A stretch of 64,000 nt of DNA from Acinetobacter bouvetii (GCF_902753875.1 NZ_CADDTS010000048.1:186001-250000), one strand, 5' to 3'. Positions 43,572-53,712 are shown, numbered from the stretch's first letter. Made by a program: numbers and translations. Notes: generated by a model not told the origin, from the sequence alone.

Positions 43572-44069
43572 ATGACAATACTCACGGTAAAAATACAGCC
43601 TTTAACTACAGCGAACTTTGCTGCGTTTGGTGAAGTTATTGCGTGTAAAGGTAACGATTTTTTTTATATTAATGAGCAACAGACAGAGCGCTATCATGCA
43701 CTGGCAGAAGTGGAAACGGATGCCAAGGTTGGACTGAGTATTTTCAGGAATATTCAAGCCACGCAAGTGCCTTTTGAAATTGCCATGCTGGAAAGGCATC
43801 CGGTCGGGTCACAGGCCTTTATCCCCATGCAAGGACAGTCGTTTTTGATTGTAGTGGCTCCGGCTCTGGATCAGGACATGCCCGATCTGGAACAGATTCA
43901 AGCCTTTATCAGTGATGGTTCACAAGGGGTCAATTATCGTGCCGGAACATGGCATCATCCCTTATTGACACTTGAAGCGCCCAGTGAATTTGTGGTGATA
44001 GACAGAATTGGGACTAGCCCTAACTGTGATGTATATCCCTTCCCGGATAAAATTTCTATCACTCAATAA
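43572..44069 (+). CDS. allA: Ureidoglycolate lyase
   Basis: 165 residues from ATG at 43572 (MTILTVKIQPLTTANF); the frame could run back to 43539 inside alc. Family marks: FAAFGEVI near the start, HPVGSQAFIPM (about 77-87) and YRAGTWHHPLL (about 126-136). Splits ureidoglycolate into glyoxylate and urea, the last step before urease. Ends at a strong terminator. Confidence 0.92.
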   Translation: MTILTVKIQPLTTANFAAFGEVIACKGNDFFYINEQQTERYHALAEVETDAKVGLSIFRNIQATQVPFEIAMLERHPVGSQAFIPMQGQSFLIVVAPALDQDMPDLEQIQAFISDGSQGVNYRAGTWHHPLLTLEAPSEFVVIDRIGTSPNCDVYPFPDKISITQ

Positions 44070-44072
44070 AGC

Positions 44073-44108
44073 AATAAAAAAGCCCTTGTTCTCAAGGGCT
44101 TTTTTATT
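44073..44108. terminator. Bidirectional rho-independent terminator
   Basis: AATAAAAAAGCCCTTG (44073-44088) and CAAGGGCTTTTTTATT (44093-44108), perfect 16-bp arms around TTCT, between convergent allA and the porin gene. Confidence 0.9.
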
Positions 44109-44115
44109 GACTGAT

Positions 44116-44835
44116 TTAGAAATGATATTTCACTAAAGCACTGACATTGTTTTCGTCTGCATTTTTAATTCCATATTTGTTGGTCCAGACTGAATGTTCA
44201 ATACCTAAATACAAGCGAGTATCTGGTGAAATATGTTTACCTGCATTCCATTTCCACTGTGTGGTCCAGTTACGTTCACTTTCATGATCATCTTCTGAGG
44301 TTGACCAGTCTAGGAAACCATCCACCAGGAAGTCTTCACTACCCAATTTGAACGGAATACCATATACAAAGGTAAACTGGTAATCATCATCTATATTGTC
44401 GTTGTTCGCACGGTATAAATTGACCTGTGCATATTGGAAATATGGAATGCTTAAATCAAATCCAATTCCGTATAAGTAGTTATTAAAGCCTTCACCACCT
44501 TCCCAAGTGGTCGCAACCAGTACATCTTTAATTGGGCCCAATTCTAGTTTTGTACCCGAAACTGCACCCAAACTTAAACGTGGTGATGCTTCAAAATAGC
44601 TTTCTTTACCACTGACATCATTTTCTGTACGGTCAATAAAACCAAAGAAATCACCATATTTTAATTTTGCTGTATATTCAAATGTAGCCGTACTTTGATC
44701 GTCTTCACGGGCAATTAGCTCGTAGTCTTTGCCATACAAACCAGAAATACTGAAGTCTTGCCAAATTGGTTGTGCATGTGCGCCAATTGCAGCACTTGCT
44801 AGTACAGTTGCAGTGAATAATTGTGTTAATTTCAT
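44116..44835 (-). CDS. Tsx/OmpK-like nucleoside-specific outer-membrane channel
   Basis: 239 residues with a Sec signal peptide (cleavage after GAHA, residue about 21) and a C-terminal aromatic residue (LVKYHF), as usual for outer-membrane beta-barrels. WQDFSISGLYGKDYEL near the mature N-terminus and alternating aromatic strands fit the Tsx family of nucleoside-specific porins. It sits after the permease gene and probably lets urate, allantoin or nucleosides cross the outer membrane. Confidence 0.82.
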   Translation of the reverse strand: MKLTQLFTATVLASAAIGAHAQPIWQDFSISGLYGKDYELIAREDDQSTATFEYTAKLKYGDFFGFIDRTENDVSGKESYFEASPRLSLGAVSGTKLELGPIKDVLVATTWEGGEGFNNYLYGIGFDLSIPYFQYAQVNLYRANNDNIDDDYQFTFVYGIPFKLGSEDFLVDGFLDWSTSEDDHESERNWTTQWKWNAGKHISPDTRLYLGIEHSVWTNKYGIKNADENNVSALVKYHF

Positions 44836-44881
44836 AGAAGTTTAGCCCCAAAATAGGAAAAATAATTACAAGATTAATAAA

Positions 44882-44896
44882 GCAAAAACAAAGCCA
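44882..44896 (-). promoter_or_regulatory. Sigma-54-type promoter before the Tsx-like gene
   Basis: TGGCTTTGTTTTTGC (44896-44882, minus strand), GG and GC ten bases apart with a perfect TTGCT -12 part; predicted start about 44870, 35 bases before the gene. Confidence 0.5.
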
Positions 44897-44919
44897 AGTT
44901 TTTTATTTTTTGATAAAAA

Positions 44920-44942
44920 AAGCCCATGAGATGCATGGGCTT
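44920..44942. terminator. Hairpin between permease and porin genes
   Basis: AAGCCCATG (44920-44928) and CATGGGCTT (44934-44942), 5-base loop, followed on the minus strand by T-rich sequence. It lies just after the permease stop and probably ends the uraD-uraH-permease transcript. Confidence 0.65.
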
Positions 44943-44959
44943 GTATACGCTAGTGAGGG

Positions 44960-46318
44960 TTAATGGACTGACTCTGCAATATTCTTTGCTGTAACTGTAT
45001 GTTTGGTTTTAAAAATATTTAAATGATTGAAAAGAATATTTAAAATAATCGCCATTAAACAGGTTGAACTAATGCCTGAGTGAAACAATGTTTGAACCCA
45101 TTTAGGGAAATTTGCATAGAATGAGTGATCAATAATTGGAATCATGCCGGCAGCAATCGCTGTTGCCACAATAATCAGATTCTTTTGCTCATTATAATCA
45201 ATTTTTGCCAATGTACGAATGCCACTTGCAGCCACTGTTCCAAAAAGCACCAATCCTGCACCACCAAGTACCGGAACTGGTATCGCTGCAATTAAACGCC
45301 CCATAATTGGTAATAAACCCAAAACCACTAAAATCATGCCCCCTGCTGCCACTACAAAACGGCTTTTGATACCTGTGATCGCAACCAAACCTACGTTTTG
45401 GGCAAAGGCACTTTGCATAAATGATCCAAAGATCGGTGCTAGTGCACTTGACAACATATCAGCACGTAAACCATTAGAAATACGTTCTGAATCTACTTTT
45501 GTTCCTACAATTTCACCCACAGCAATGATATCTGCTGTAGTTTCAGTCATGATCACTAAAGTTACTATCAGCATGGAAATAATGGCGGTCAATTCAAAAG
45601 TAGGTATACCAAAAGCAAAGAAACTTGGAAGCTGTACCCATGCACCATTGCCCACTTTACTAAAGTCGCCAAAACCCATCAAATAGGCGAAAATAGAACC
45701 AATCACGATGGCTAAAAGAATAGATAAACGACGGATCGCGGCATTCTTGGTCAGGTTTAAACAGATCACAATACCAAGCGTTAAAAGTGCCAAGCTAATA
45801 TTTTCCACACTTCCCCATTCGGGTGCCTTATTGTTACCGCCCATCATCCAGCGCACAGCCACAGGCAACAGTGAAAGACCAATAATGGTGATCACGCAGC
45901 CAGTGACCACTGGAGGGAAAAAGCGAATAATTTTAGAAAAATAGGGCGCCAGAAAGAAACCGATGAGCGAGGCAACGATCACTGCGCCATATACAGCCGA
46001 TAAGCCGCCACCGGTGGTGACAATGGCTACCATGGTGGCCACGCCGGCAAAGGAAACCCCTTGTACCAGTGGCAACTGAGCACCAATATATTTCACACCA
46101 ATGGTTTGCAATATCGTTGCCAAACCACCAACAAATAAAGCAGCGGCAATCAGCAAGCCAATTTGCTGTGCCGATAAACCTGCTGCTGTACCTACAATCA
46201 GGGGTGGTGCAATAATTCCACCATACATGGTTAATACATGCTGTAAACCGTATGCCGCACTTTTTGCAGCGCCTAAATATTCATGTTCTGGTGCAATGGT
46301 TTTGCTTTCTTCAGTCAT
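44960..46318 (-). CDS. NCS2-family xanthine/urate permease
   Basis: 452 residues, about 12-14 membrane segments. AYGLQHVLTMYGGIIAPPLIVG near the start, GAQLPLVQGVSFAGVATM (the family QGxxFA segment) and MTETTADIIAVGEIVG (the helix 8 substrate site) are NCS2 marks of the urate/xanthine group. Imports purine with protons or sodium. Third gene of the uraD-uraH-permease operon, 30 bases after uraH, which points to urate as substrate. Confidence 0.9.
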   Translation of the reverse strand: MTEESKTIAPEHEYLGAAKSAAYGLQHVLTMYGGIIAPPLIVGTAAGLSAQQIGLLIAAALFVGGLATILQTIGVKYIGAQLPLVQGVSFAGVATMVAIVTTGGGLSAVYGAVIVASLIGFFLAPYFSKIIRFFPPVVTGCVITIIGLSLLPVAVRWMMGGNNKAPEWGSVENISLALLTLGIVICLNLTKNAAIRRLSILLAIVIGSIFAYLMGFGDFSKVGNGAWVQLPSFFAFGIPTFELTAIISMLIVTLVIMTETTADIIAVGEIVGTKVDSERISNGLRADMLSSALAPIFGSFMQSAFAQNVGLVAITGIKSRFVVAAGGMILVVLGLLPIMGRLIAAIPVPVLGGAGLVLFGTVAASGIRTLAKIDYNEQKNLIIVATAIAAGMIPIIDHSFYANFPKWVQTLFHSGISSTCLMAIILNILFNHLNIFKTKHTVTAKNIAESVH

Positions 46319-46348
46319 TGTTTTTCTTCCCTCAAATTAAAAAATGAA

Positions 46349-46675
46349 TTAGCTGCCGCGATATGTGGAGTACGCAAATGGGCTAATCAGTAAAGGAATG
46401 TGATAATGCTGTGCAGCATCTTTGACGTAGAAATGGATTACGACTTTAGGGAAAAATGTTTCCACTTCCAAAGCATCAAAATAAGCAGAAGTGGCAAATT
46501 CAAGGCTATATGCGCCGCTATTGAATTCAATTAATGCAAAATCAGCAACGGAAACACGCCCATCGGCATTGGTGAAGGCTTCTGCGAGCAGCTCGCCACT
46601 TTCATTAAATAGCTTAATGGCTACATTGGCCGCCGGTTGACCAAGATTCGTATCTAAAATATGTGAACTGATCAT
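46349..46675 (-). CDS. uraH: 5-hydroxyisourate hydrolase
   Basis: 108 residues, transthyretin-like. SSHILDTNLGQPA at the start and the C-terminal tetrapeptide YRGS (SPFAYSTYRGS), the hallmark of the active site, are intact. It opens 5-hydroxyisourate to OHCU, the substrate of uraD. Start ATG overlaps the uraD stop by 4 bases. Confidence 0.95.
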   Translation of the reverse strand: MISSHILDTNLGQPAANVAIKLFNESGELLAEAFTNADGRVSVADFALIEFNSGAYSLEFATSAYFDALEVETFFPKVVIHFYVKDAAQHYHIPLLISPFAYSTYRGS

Positions 46676-47175
46676 GATTGAAGCTCCTGAGATAATCTGA
46701 GCAAAGCAATTTCTGCCAGCTGATGATGGACAATACGTTTTTCTGAATCAGCATCATTTAACAGACGATAATTCAGTGCTTGTAGAACTTCCCCGCTATT
46801 TAAACCAGATGCTTTAATCAGGAAGATGTAGCCATATTTATTTTCATAGGCAATATTGCCTTTGAGCAAGGCTTCTTCTGTTTCCCTATCTACGTTAATA
46901 GCTGCTTGCTCACGCTTGGAAAAATCTTGTTCCAGTTCACTCAGTTCAGCTTGTGCTTTTTTTTCACCAATACGCGGATGTTTGTCTAAAGCGGTTTTGA
47001 TTTCATCCCAAGTCCAGGTCGAAGCTTGCTGTTTAGCAAGTTCCATTACAGCTTTAACGGACTCAAACGGACGTTTGGCCTCAAGTTGTTGCGACCAGCT
47101 GGGTATTTGCACACAGTGCTTTAAAAAGGTAATTGCATCTTGTTGAGATGCTTTATTAAATTCAACGAGTTGCAC
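46672..47175 (-). CDS. uraD: OHCU decarboxylase
   Basis: 167 residues from a GTG at 47175, preceded by AGGCGAT; a later in-frame ATG would cut the conserved N-terminal helix. HPRIG (DKHPRIGEKK near 65) contains the catalytic His, and ENKYGYIFLIKASG with YRLLND is typical. Decarboxylates OHCU to S-allantoin. First gene of the uraD-uraH-permease operon, behind a near-perfect sigma-54 promoter. Confidence 0.93.
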   Translation of the reverse strand: MQLVEFNKASQQDAITFLKHCVQIPSWSQQLEAKRPFESVKAVMELAKQQASTWTWDEIKTALDKHPRIGEKKAQAELSELEQDFSKREQAAINVDRETEEALLKGNIAYENKYGYIFLIKASGLNSGEVLQALNYRLLNDADSEKRIVHHQLAEIALLRLSQELQS

Positions 47176-47220
47176 TATTAAATCGCCTAAAATATTGAAT
47201 GTTTGTTCAAAAACAATTTT

Positions 47221-47235
47221 GCAATATCAGTGCCA
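47221..47235 (-). promoter_or_regulatory. Sigma-54 promoter before uraD
   Basis: TGGCACTGATATTGC (47235-47221, minus strand), then AAAA, matches the full consensus TGGCAC-N5-TTGCA; predicted start about 47209, 34 bases before uraD. Confidence 0.75.
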
Positions 47236-47273
47236 AACTTTGATTTTCTGGATTTTCTACAAAGAGAGAAAAT

Positions 47274-47303
47274 AAAAAAAGAGAAGCTAAGCTTCTCTTT
47301 TTT
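47274..47303. terminator. Rho-independent terminator after puuE
   Basis: AAAAAAAGAGAAG, short centre CTAAG, CTTCTCTTTTTT; T run on the puuE strand about 15 bases after the stop. Confidence 0.8.
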
Positions 47304-47318
47304 AAAAATTTTTAGACC

Positions 47319-48287
47319 TTATTCAGCATGATGTTTATACCAGTGTTCGGCAATATCACCACGTCGGCAAATCCAGACCTGCTCATGACTTTGAATATAA
47401 TCCAGGAACTTTTGTAGTGCTTTAAAGCGTCCCGGACGCCCTAAAATACGACAATGCATACCAATGGAAAGCATTTTTGGCGCAATTTCCCCTTCTGCAT
47501 ACAGCACATCAAACGCATCTTTAAGATATTGATAGAACTGTTCTCCGCTGTTGAAACCGCCCGGAGAGCTGAACTTCATATCATTGCTTTCTAAAGTATA
47601 GGGAATGATTAAATGTGGACGTGTTGCACCATTTTTATCAGACAAGCTGCTCCAAAATGGCAAGTCGTCGCCATAGTAATCACAGTCATATTTAATCTGT
47701 GGAAATTCAGCCAGTAATTGACGTGTATTCGGGCTATCGCGACCGGTGTACCAACCAATTGGCGCTTGCCCAAACAGCGCTTCGAGTACACTGATCGCCT
47801 GATCCATGTGCTGACGTTCAAGTTCAATAGGCATGTCCTGATAATGCAGCCAGCGCTGGCCATGAGAAACCACGTCATAATTGGCTTCTTTAATGGCTTC
47901 TACAATGTAGGGATTTCGAGCCAGCGCCATGCCCACACCAAAAATGGTCATGGGTAAATGACGTTTTTTAAACTCGTTATGAATACGCCAAAAGCCTGCA
48001 CGCGAGCCATATTCATACATGGAATCCATGGACATATGTTTGGCAGGAAAACTTGCAGCCCCAATAATGTCTGAAAGGAACTGCTCTGAACCTGCATCGC
48101 CATGTTCTACATGGTTTTCCCCGCCTTCTTCATAGTTCAATACAAATTGAACCGCGACACGAGCGCCATTTGGCCATTCTACTTTGGGTGGTTCACCATG
48201 ATAGCCAATTAAGTCACGTGAATAGTCTTGTTGTTGAATTTGGTCAATCAGGTCTTGCCCGCGTAAGTATGTTGCTGTCACATCCAT
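47319..48287 (-). CDS. puuE: Allantoinase, polysaccharide-deacetylase type
   Basis: 322 residues. This is the metal-light PuuE type, not the DHO-like AllB. RDLIGYHGEPPKVEWPNGARVAVQFVLNYEEGGENH is the usual N-terminus; SHGQRW near 140 and the GRDSPNTRQLL and GMHCRILGRPGR segments follow. Hydrolyses allantoin to allantoate in the cytoplasm, linking uraD and alc. Single gene with its own sigma-54-type promoter. Confidence 0.93.
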   Translation of the reverse strand: MDVTATYLRGQDLIDQIQQQDYSRDLIGYHGEPPKVEWPNGARVAVQFVLNYEEGGENHVEHGDAGSEQFLSDIIGAASFPAKHMSMDSMYEYGSRAGFWRIHNEFKKRHLPMTIFGVGMALARNPYIVEAIKEANYDVVSHGQRWLHYQDMPIELERQHMDQAISVLEALFGQAPIGWYTGRDSPNTRQLLAEFPQIKYDCDYYGDDLPFWSSLSDKNGATRPHLIIPYTLESNDMKFSSPGGFNSGEQFYQYLKDAFDVLYAEGEIAPKMLSIGMHCRILGRPGRFKALQKFLDYIQSHEQVWICRRGDIAEHWYKHHAE

Positions 48288-48332
48288 TTCCTAATGTGTT
48301 ATATCAAACAGTAAAAATCTAGGAAGGATTAA

Positions 48333-48347
48333 GCAATTTATGCGCCA
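48333..48347 (-). promoter_or_regulatory. Sigma-54 promoter before puuE
   Basis: TGGCGCATAAATTGC (48347-48333, minus strand) followed by TTAA: -12 part TTGCT perfect, -24 part one change. Predicted start about 48321, 34 bases before the gene, the same distance as for uraD. Confidence 0.7.
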
Positions 48348-48393
48348 AAGTATGGTGCATAATAATTTAGCGTGCTTATTTATAGTTCAAAAC

Positions 48394-49512
48394 TTACTTT
48401 CTAAATTCACTGACGAGTTTAGCCAACTGTTCCATTCCATCGAATGTCGTTGGGATCTTGTCATCTGAAGAAACTAATGGTGAAAAAATAATATTTTCAA
48501 ATTTTTCAAAGCCTGCTGCATTTTTCTTATGTAATGCTTCTGAATCTTCCGCATAGTTATGAATAAATTGGCACAAAGCCATTCGTAGCTCTAGCTGCAT
48601 CATTTGTGATTGGATGGAGCGTTTATCCTGTAGAGTAATTTTTAATAAATATAATGTTATTAAAATCAATGTTATAAATGGAATTGAAACTAACCACATA
48701 CTCGAAGGTATATTTCCATTGAAATAATAAAATGCTGCAACTAGGACTACAAACTCAGCGAAAGGGATTGTGAACATAGTTGTTGCAACGAATGCATATG
48801 TATTTTTTGCTTTATCTAATTCATTCTTTTTTTGCTCATAAAGTTGATGAAAACCTTTATTTAAACCTAGGAAATCATACGTTAATTTAGTTTCATTTAA
48901 TTTTGTCTCTAATTGTGAAATCGTATTTTTCTTATCTTCAAATGAATTATCCCATTTTTCTAATAAGTCACTTGCTTGTTTTAAGTTGACGTTAAATTCG
49001 GATAAATTTTTAATTTCACTTGAATGTAATAGCTCTTTAAAAATTTGAAATGGTAAATCTCTTTCTGCAAATTTTACATACCTACCAAATTGTGGATGTC
49101 TTAAATATTTATCACTCACAAAAGTATTTACACTTGCAACTTCTAAAGAGATAGAACCATTCACAGCCCCTAAAATAAATGTAAGCTCAGAAAAATAGAT
49201 ATTGATGAGATTCAAACTTAATTCAAATAAATAAATGAGATCTTTATCTTCTTTGCTATTTTTATAAATCTTAATTGCTTTACTCACTTCTGATACGAAG
49301 TTTGATACAGGTTGTTTTCTACTATATTCAATGATTTTATCGAATTCACTAAGGTCCATTTTGATATTTAAAACATGTCTTGCGGTCAAAAAGTGACTAG
49401 CTAAATTTGTAATTTCATCAGAATTATTTTCAGTTTCTATTATATTTTTTGCAATTAACTCAACCTGTTCAAAGGTGGACTTAAATTCCTGGCTTTCGAA
49501 TTTAAAAGTCAT
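48394..49512 (-). CDS. Hypothetical membrane protein with coiled coil
   Basis: 372 residues from ATG at 49512 (MTFKFESQEF), preceded by GAGAGTG; an ATG at 49524 is possible. The first 200 residues are helical and polar; a coiled coil lies near 185-225 (SQLETKLNETKLTYDF), then two membrane helices around 240-300 (TIPFAEFVVLVAAFYYF; MWLVSIPFITLILITLYLL), then a cytoplasmic tail. Not recognised. It is more AT-rich than its neighbours and breaks up the purine and urease operons, which suggests acquisition. Confidence 0.7.
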   Translation of the reverse strand: MTFKFESQEFKSTFEQVELIAKNIIETENNSDEITNLASHFLTARHVLNIKMDLSEFDKIIEYSRKQPVSNFVSEVSKAIKIYKNSKEDKDLIYLFELSLNLINIYFSELTFILGAVNGSISLEVASVNTFVSDKYLRHPQFGRYVKFAERDLPFQIFKELLHSSEIKNLSEFNVNLKQASDLLEKWDNSFEDKKNTISQLETKLNETKLTYDFLGLNKGFHQLYEQKKNELDKAKNTYAFVATTMFTIPFAEFVVLVAAFYYFNGNIPSSMWLVSIPFITLILITLYLLKITLQDKRSIQSQMMQLELRMALCQFIHNYAEDSEALHKKNAAGFEKFENIIFSPLVSSDDKIPTTFDGMEQLAKLVSEFRK

Positions 49513-49564
49513 CTTCACTCTCATTCCATATTAGCAAAGATGACATCTTGATCTATTTATTCAT

Positions 49565-51265
49565 TTAAAACAAGAAGTAACGCTGCGCCATCGGCAGTAC
49601 TTCCGCAGGTTCACAGGTCAAATGCACACCATCAGCACGCACTTCATAGGTTTCAGGATGTACTTCCATCACCGGACAGTAACTATTGTGCTTCATATCC
49701 TTTTTAGTAATCTGCCGCGTATCTTTACATGGCGAAATCAGCTTTTTTAGGCCTAATTTTTCATGTACCCCATCATTAATTGCAACTTGAGACAAGAAGG
49801 TAATACAGGTGTTATGCACCCCACGCGGATATGCTCCAAACATCGGACGGTAATGCACCGGCTGCGGCGTTGGAATGGAAGCATTAATGTCACCCATAGG
49901 CGCTGCTGCAATCATTCCCCCCTTAATGATCATGGAAGGCTTCACTCCAAAGAATGCCGGTTTCCACAGTACTAAATCGGCCAGTTTCCCTTCTTCAACC
50001 GAACCAATTTCATGGCTTAAACCATGCGTAATGGCAGGGTTAATCGTATATTTCGCGATATAACGTTTTACCCGATTGTTATCTTTATAAGGCGTATCAC
50101 CCTCTAAAGGCCCGCGCTGCACTTTCATTTTATGTGCGGTTTGCCAGGTACGCAGAATTACTTCCCCGACACGCCCCATAGCCTGTGAATCTGAAGACAT
50201 CATGGCAATTGCACCCATATCCTGCAAAATATCTTCCGCAGCAATGGTTTCGCGGCGGATACGGCTTTCTGCAAATGCTACATCTTCCGCAATTGCTGGA
50301 TCTAGGTGGTGACAGACCATCAGCATGTCTAAATGCTCATCAATGGTATTGACGGTATAAGGACGGGTCGGATTTGTTGAAGATGGCAACACATTGGCCT
50401 GACCAATGGCTTTTAAAATATCCGGCGCATGTCCACCGCCCGCACCTTCAGTATGGTAAGTGTGAATCGTCCGGTTTTTAAATGCCGCCAAAGTTTCTTC
50501 AAGAAAGCCACTTTCATTTAGTGTGTCTGTGTGGATGGCCACTTGTACATCGTATTCATCTGCAACCGTTAAGCAGTTATCAATGGCGGCAGGTGTTGAA
50601 CCCCAGTCCTCATGAAGTTTTAAGCCGACCACTCCTGCTTTAATTTGTTCTGCAATTGGCTCTGGCTGACTCAGGTTGCCCTTACCCAATAAACCGATGT
50701 TCATCGGCAGATCATCAATTGCTTGCAGCATGGTGGCTATATGCCAAGGACCTGGAGTCACGGTCGTTGCCGATGTCCCAGCCGCAGGACCTGTACCGCC
50801 ACCCACCATCGTAGTGGTTCCGGACATGAGTGCTGTTTCCACTTGCTGCGGACAGATCCAGTGAATATGCGTATCAATGCCGCCCGCTGTTAAAATCTGA
50901 CCTTCACCTGCAATCACTTCAGTTGCAGCACCCAGTGGAATGGTGATATCCGGCTGAATGTCAGGATTTCCAGCTTTGCCAATTTTCCAGATTCGACCAT
51001 TTTTTAAGCCGACATCGGCTTTGATAATGCCCCACCAATCGACAATGAGTGCATTTGTAATGACAGTGTCAGCCACTTCTAATGACAAAAGCTGAGATTG
51101 GCCCATCCCGTCACGGATGACTTTACCTCCGCCAAATTTTACTTCTTCACCATAAGTGGTTAAATCCTGTTCAACTTCGATAAACAGTTCGGTGTCGGCT
51201 AAACGGACCCGATCCCCAACTGTAGGGCCAAACATTTCCGCATAGGCACGGCGTGACATTTTCAT
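49565..51265 (-). CDS. ureC: Urease alpha subunit
   Basis: 566 residues, full length. Nickel ligands: HIHW near 135, the carbamylated Lys in [10 protein letters not shown] near 217, HTDTLNESG and [15 protein letters not shown] near 245-275 and Asp in [13 protein letters not shown] near 360. The catalytic flap Cys/His is in MVCHHLDP near 320. Hydrolyses urea to ammonia and carbamate, as a complex with UreA and UreB. Last gene of the urease run. Confidence 0.97.
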   Translation of the reverse strand: MKMSRRAYAEMFGPTVGDRVRLADTELFIEVEQDLTTYGEEVKFGGGKVIRDGMGQSQLLSLEVADTVITNALIVDWWGIIKADVGLKNGRIWKIGKAGNPDIQPDITIPLGAATEVIAGEGQILTAGGIDTHIHWICPQQVETALMSGTTTMVGGGTGPAAGTSATTVTPGPWHIATMLQAIDDLPMNIGLLGKGNLSQPEPIAEQIKAGVVGLKLHEDWGSTPAAIDNCLTVADEYDVQVAIHTDTLNESGFLEETLAAFKNRTIHTYHTEGAGGGHAPDILKAIGQANVLPSSTNPTRPYTVNTIDEHLDMLMVCHHLDPAIAEDVAFAESRIRRETIAAEDILQDMGAIAMMSSDSQAMGRVGEVILRTWQTAHKMKVQRGPLEGDTPYKDNNRVKRYIAKYTINPAITHGLSHEIGSVEEGKLADLVLWKPAFFGVKPSMIIKGGMIAAAPMGDINASIPTPQPVHYRPMFGAYPRGVHNTCITFLSQVAINDGVHEKLGLKKLISPCKDTRQITKKDMKHNSYCPVMEVHPETYEVRADGVHLTCEPAEVLPMAQRYFLF

Positions 51266-51298
51266 GATTTATAAACCTGTATAATTCTGACTTAATTT

Positions 51299-51610
51299 TT
51301 ATGAATCGAGCTTACCCATCACCCGACCTGCGAAGCCATAAACTTCGCGTTTTCCGGCAAGTGCCACCAATTCCACAGCACGCTTTTGCCCCGGTTCAAA
51401 ACGGATGGCTGTACCGGCTGCAATATTCAGACGAAAACCTTTGGCCTGTTCACGGTTAAACTGCAAGGCATCATTGGCTTCGGCAAAGTGAAAATGTGAA
51501 CCGACCTGAATGGGACGGTCACCGATATTGGCAACAGTAATCTTTAAGGTTTCACGCCCGACATTCATTTCAATGTCACTATCCGGTGTAATAATTTCCC
51601 CTGGAATCAT
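51299..51610 (-). CDS. ureB: Urease beta subunit
   Basis: 103 residues. [16 protein letters not shown], the [18 protein letters not shown] segment and [17 protein letters not shown] are all standard. Structural subunit of the UreABC trimer. Lies 9 bases after ureA and 33 before ureC. Confidence 0.96.
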   Translation of the reverse strand: MIPGEIITPDSDIEMNVGRETLKITVANIGDRPIQVGSHFHFAEANDALQFNREQAKGFRLNIAAGTAIRFEPGQKRAVELVALAGKREVYGFAGRVMGKLDS

Positions 51611-51619
51611 ATTCAGCTC

Positions 51620-51922
51620 CTACACAATTGGTTGGTGCACGGTGACCAGCTTTGAACCGTCCGGAAATGTCGCTTCGACCTGTACTTCTGCAATCATTTC
51701 TGCAATACCGTCCATCACGTCATCACGGGACAATAATGTGGTTCCATAGTGCATCAGCTCACTCACGCTCATACCATCTCGCGCACCTTCAAGTAAGGCA
51801 GCAGAGATAAAAGCCACAGCTTCAGGATAATTCAGTTTTAAACCACGTGCCTTACGTCGTTCAGCCACTAAGCCTGCGGTAAAAATCAGCATTTTGTCTT
51901 TTTCTGTTGGATTGAGTTCCAT
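51620..51922 (-). CDS. ureA: Urease gamma subunit
   Basis: 100 residues. [35 protein letters not shown] is typical, as is [16 protein letters not shown] at the end. First gene of the ureABC run. A 316-base gap with repeats separates it from ureD, so its transcription from the upstream promoter may be partial. Confidence 0.96.
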   Translation of the reverse strand: MELNPTEKDKMLIFTAGLVAERRKARGLKLNYPEAVAFISAALLEGARDGMSVSELMHYGTTLLSRDDVMDGIAEMIAEVQVEATFPDGSKLVTVHQPIV

Positions 51923-52238
51923 ATCTCTTTCCTAGTCTATTTCAATGTATTGAATGCAAAATATGTGCAAGATTTGCTCCTTCTCCCTTTGGGAGAAGGC
52001 TGGCATGAGGGTCTAAAAAATTCTTTCCTTTAAATAATGGAAAACTTAGACGATTTCCCTCCCTCTCTTGCGAGATGTTGTCTCTCATCCAAGAAGGATG
52101 GGAGAACTTTGATTCCTGTAAAAAGATGATGCCGCTAAATCTCCTTTACGGTGTGATTCTCTTCACCCAACTTTAAAAAGAGCGTCTTTCTCCTCCCTTT
52201 TTTAAAGGGAGGTTGGGAGGGATTTTTGAGGGAAAATT
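51923..52238. repeat. Intergenic repeat cluster between ureD and ureA
   Basis: Three palindromic units: CCTTCTCCC-TTT-GGGAGAAGG (51979-51999), an imperfect TCTCTCATCC...GGATGGGAGA near 52081-52105, and CCTCCCTTT...AAAGGGAGG (52192-52212) followed by TTGGGAGGGATT. The last recurs in the opposite orientation at 56370-56401. They are like widespread proteobacterial intergenic palindromes. No gene. Confidence 0.65.
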
Positions 52239-53117
52239 CTAAGTCCGCCAAATCCTCGGAAATGCCTCATCCTGATCGAACCAGTAACGTCTTAATTTGG
52301 CACGTATAGCGGCAAAACCATCGTGACATTGACGGACATCATCGCCCAAAAATCTGGCACAAATGACATCTCCCAATACGGTTAAGGTAATGGGTACATC
52401 CATGCGCATGATCAGTTCACGAATCAGGTCGATATGCTCTTCCAGATAAAAACTGGCACGATATTTTTCGGGCGGTACGGCCCAAAAGCTGCCCATCACC
52501 GCGTGACCATTCATACCCAAACAGGAACTTAGCCAACGGTCAGCACCTTTAAAATTTAGCGTGTCTGCAACCAGTAATTTATTTGCGCGCCATAGCTGGA
52601 AGCGGTTTTGATAAGCACCTTGTATAAATTGCTCATTACGCGCCTGCCGTCCGATCACCAACATGTCCCAACCAATAAAACTGGAAGCTGTATCCAAATG
52701 AATATTGGTTTCTGAACTGGCATTCGCACCATCAAACAGCATGGTTTCCTGCGGCAACCATTCAAACATCGCATTGTCATTTAAACGGATATTGATGTGC
52801 TGGAAAGCCTGCTTACCATTGGTGCGATACCATTTTCCTGCACCGGGCGTAGTCACCAATGCATGCGCATGAGCATCAACCTGAATATCAAAAGTTAGAT
52901 GATCACCACCTGCAATACCAGCAGGCGGATGCACAATAATGGCATGACAGATCCCGTTCGATTCAGGCCAGAGCATCTTTTGAATACGAACCGGGCCATG
53001 GTGCTTGCGATGCTGCAATATGGTGCGCTGCGTCTGCTGCTGAGCCTGAAAGCCCATTTCCAGACGTGCATACCAAAGCTGATGCTCTGTATCGGTTGTT
53101 GTGCTGAGTTGCTGCAT
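52239..53117 (-). CDS. ureD: Urease accessory protein UreD
   Basis: 292 residues, cytoplasmic. [21 protein letters not shown]-like start, [12 protein letters not shown] near 60-72, [10 protein letters not shown] near 88 and the late [11 protein letters not shown] are standard. It is the scaffold of the UreDFG complex that loads nickel into apourease. 15 bases after the HupE/UreJ gene on the same strand. Confidence 0.93.
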   Translation of the reverse strand: MQQLSTTTDTEHQLWYARLEMGFQAQQQTQRTILQHRKHHGPVRIQKMLWPESNGICHAIIVHPPAGIAGGDHLTFDIQVDAHAHALVTTPGAGKWYRTNGKQAFQHINIRLNDNAMFEWLPQETMLFDGANASSETNIHLDTASSFIGWDMLVIGRQARNEQFIQGAYQNRFQLWRANKLLVADTLNFKGADRWLSSCLGMNGHAVMGSFWAVPPEKYRASFYLEEHIDLIRELIMRMDVPITLTVLGDVICARFLGDDVRQCHDGFAAIRAKLRRYWFDQDEAFPRIWRT

Positions 53118-53132
53118 AACAATGCTACGTCT

Positions 53133-53699
53133 TTAAGCCAAACCAATCACGGCAACCACTGCGGCCAAACCACCAATGATCTGTTTGCCATAAGGGACAT
53201 ATTTCTTCACAAATGCCCCAAGACCTAAGCCCATCACATAAATGCTCGACATCGCCACAACCATACCCAAGATCAGCAAAGCCGCATGTCCGCCTTGACC
53301 CAGTTCACTGCCATGCGCAACACCGTGGAAGCTGGCTAAAAGCACCGTTGCAACAGGCAATACCTTGTTCGATTTGGTCCATAACGACACAGCTAACAGT
53401 ACGAGTGAAGCAATGATTCCAGATTCAGCCAATGATGTTGAAATCACGCCTTGGCTACCCACCATGAAACCGAAAATCATGGCGATAACCAGCCCACCCA
53501 GCCCCAATAACTTCCAGCGTTGATTAGCCGTCCACATCAGCACACCAAATGCAATCGCCATCATTAAATGGTCTAAGCCGGTAAAGGGATGCACAAAGCC
53601 TGCCCAGAATCCACTGTGGTGATCGTGTCCCGGATGAGCCATGGCCAACATTGGTAAAGCTGCGGCAGTTGCGACAAGTAATTGTTTGAATAGACGCAT
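53133..53699 (-). CDS. ureJ: HupE/UreJ-family nickel permease
   Basis: 188 residues from ATG at 53699 (MRLFKQLLVATAAALP); the frame to 53759 would overlap ureG. Signal-peptide-like start ending in AMAHPGHDHH, a His-rich segment, then about six membrane helices with the metal-site motif GLDHLMMAIAFG and the LASFHGVAHGSE segment. Inner-membrane nickel uptake for urease. Confidence 0.9.
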   Translation of the reverse strand: MRLFKQLLVATAAALPMLAMAHPGHDHHSGFWAGFVHPFTGLDHLMMAIAFGVLMWTANQRWKLLGLGGLVIAMIFGFMVGSQGVISTSLAESGIIASLVLLAVSLWTKSNKVLPVATVLLASFHGVAHGSELGQGGHAALLILGMVVAMSSIYVMGLGLGAFVKKYVPYGKQIIGGLAAVVAVIGLA

Positions 53700-53712
53700 G
53701 TTATGTTTCCTT

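Noticed and set aside
45219-45686. 155-codon plus-strand ORF within the permease gene
   Set aside because: Antisense shadow of a hydrophobic gene; Pro/Lys/Thr-rich product typical of reading the complement of membrane helices.
51967-51981. -24/-12-like element before ureA
   Set aside because: AGGAGCAAATCTTGC has GG and GC ten bases apart, but the -24 part is poor and it overlaps a repeat; not convincing as a promoter.
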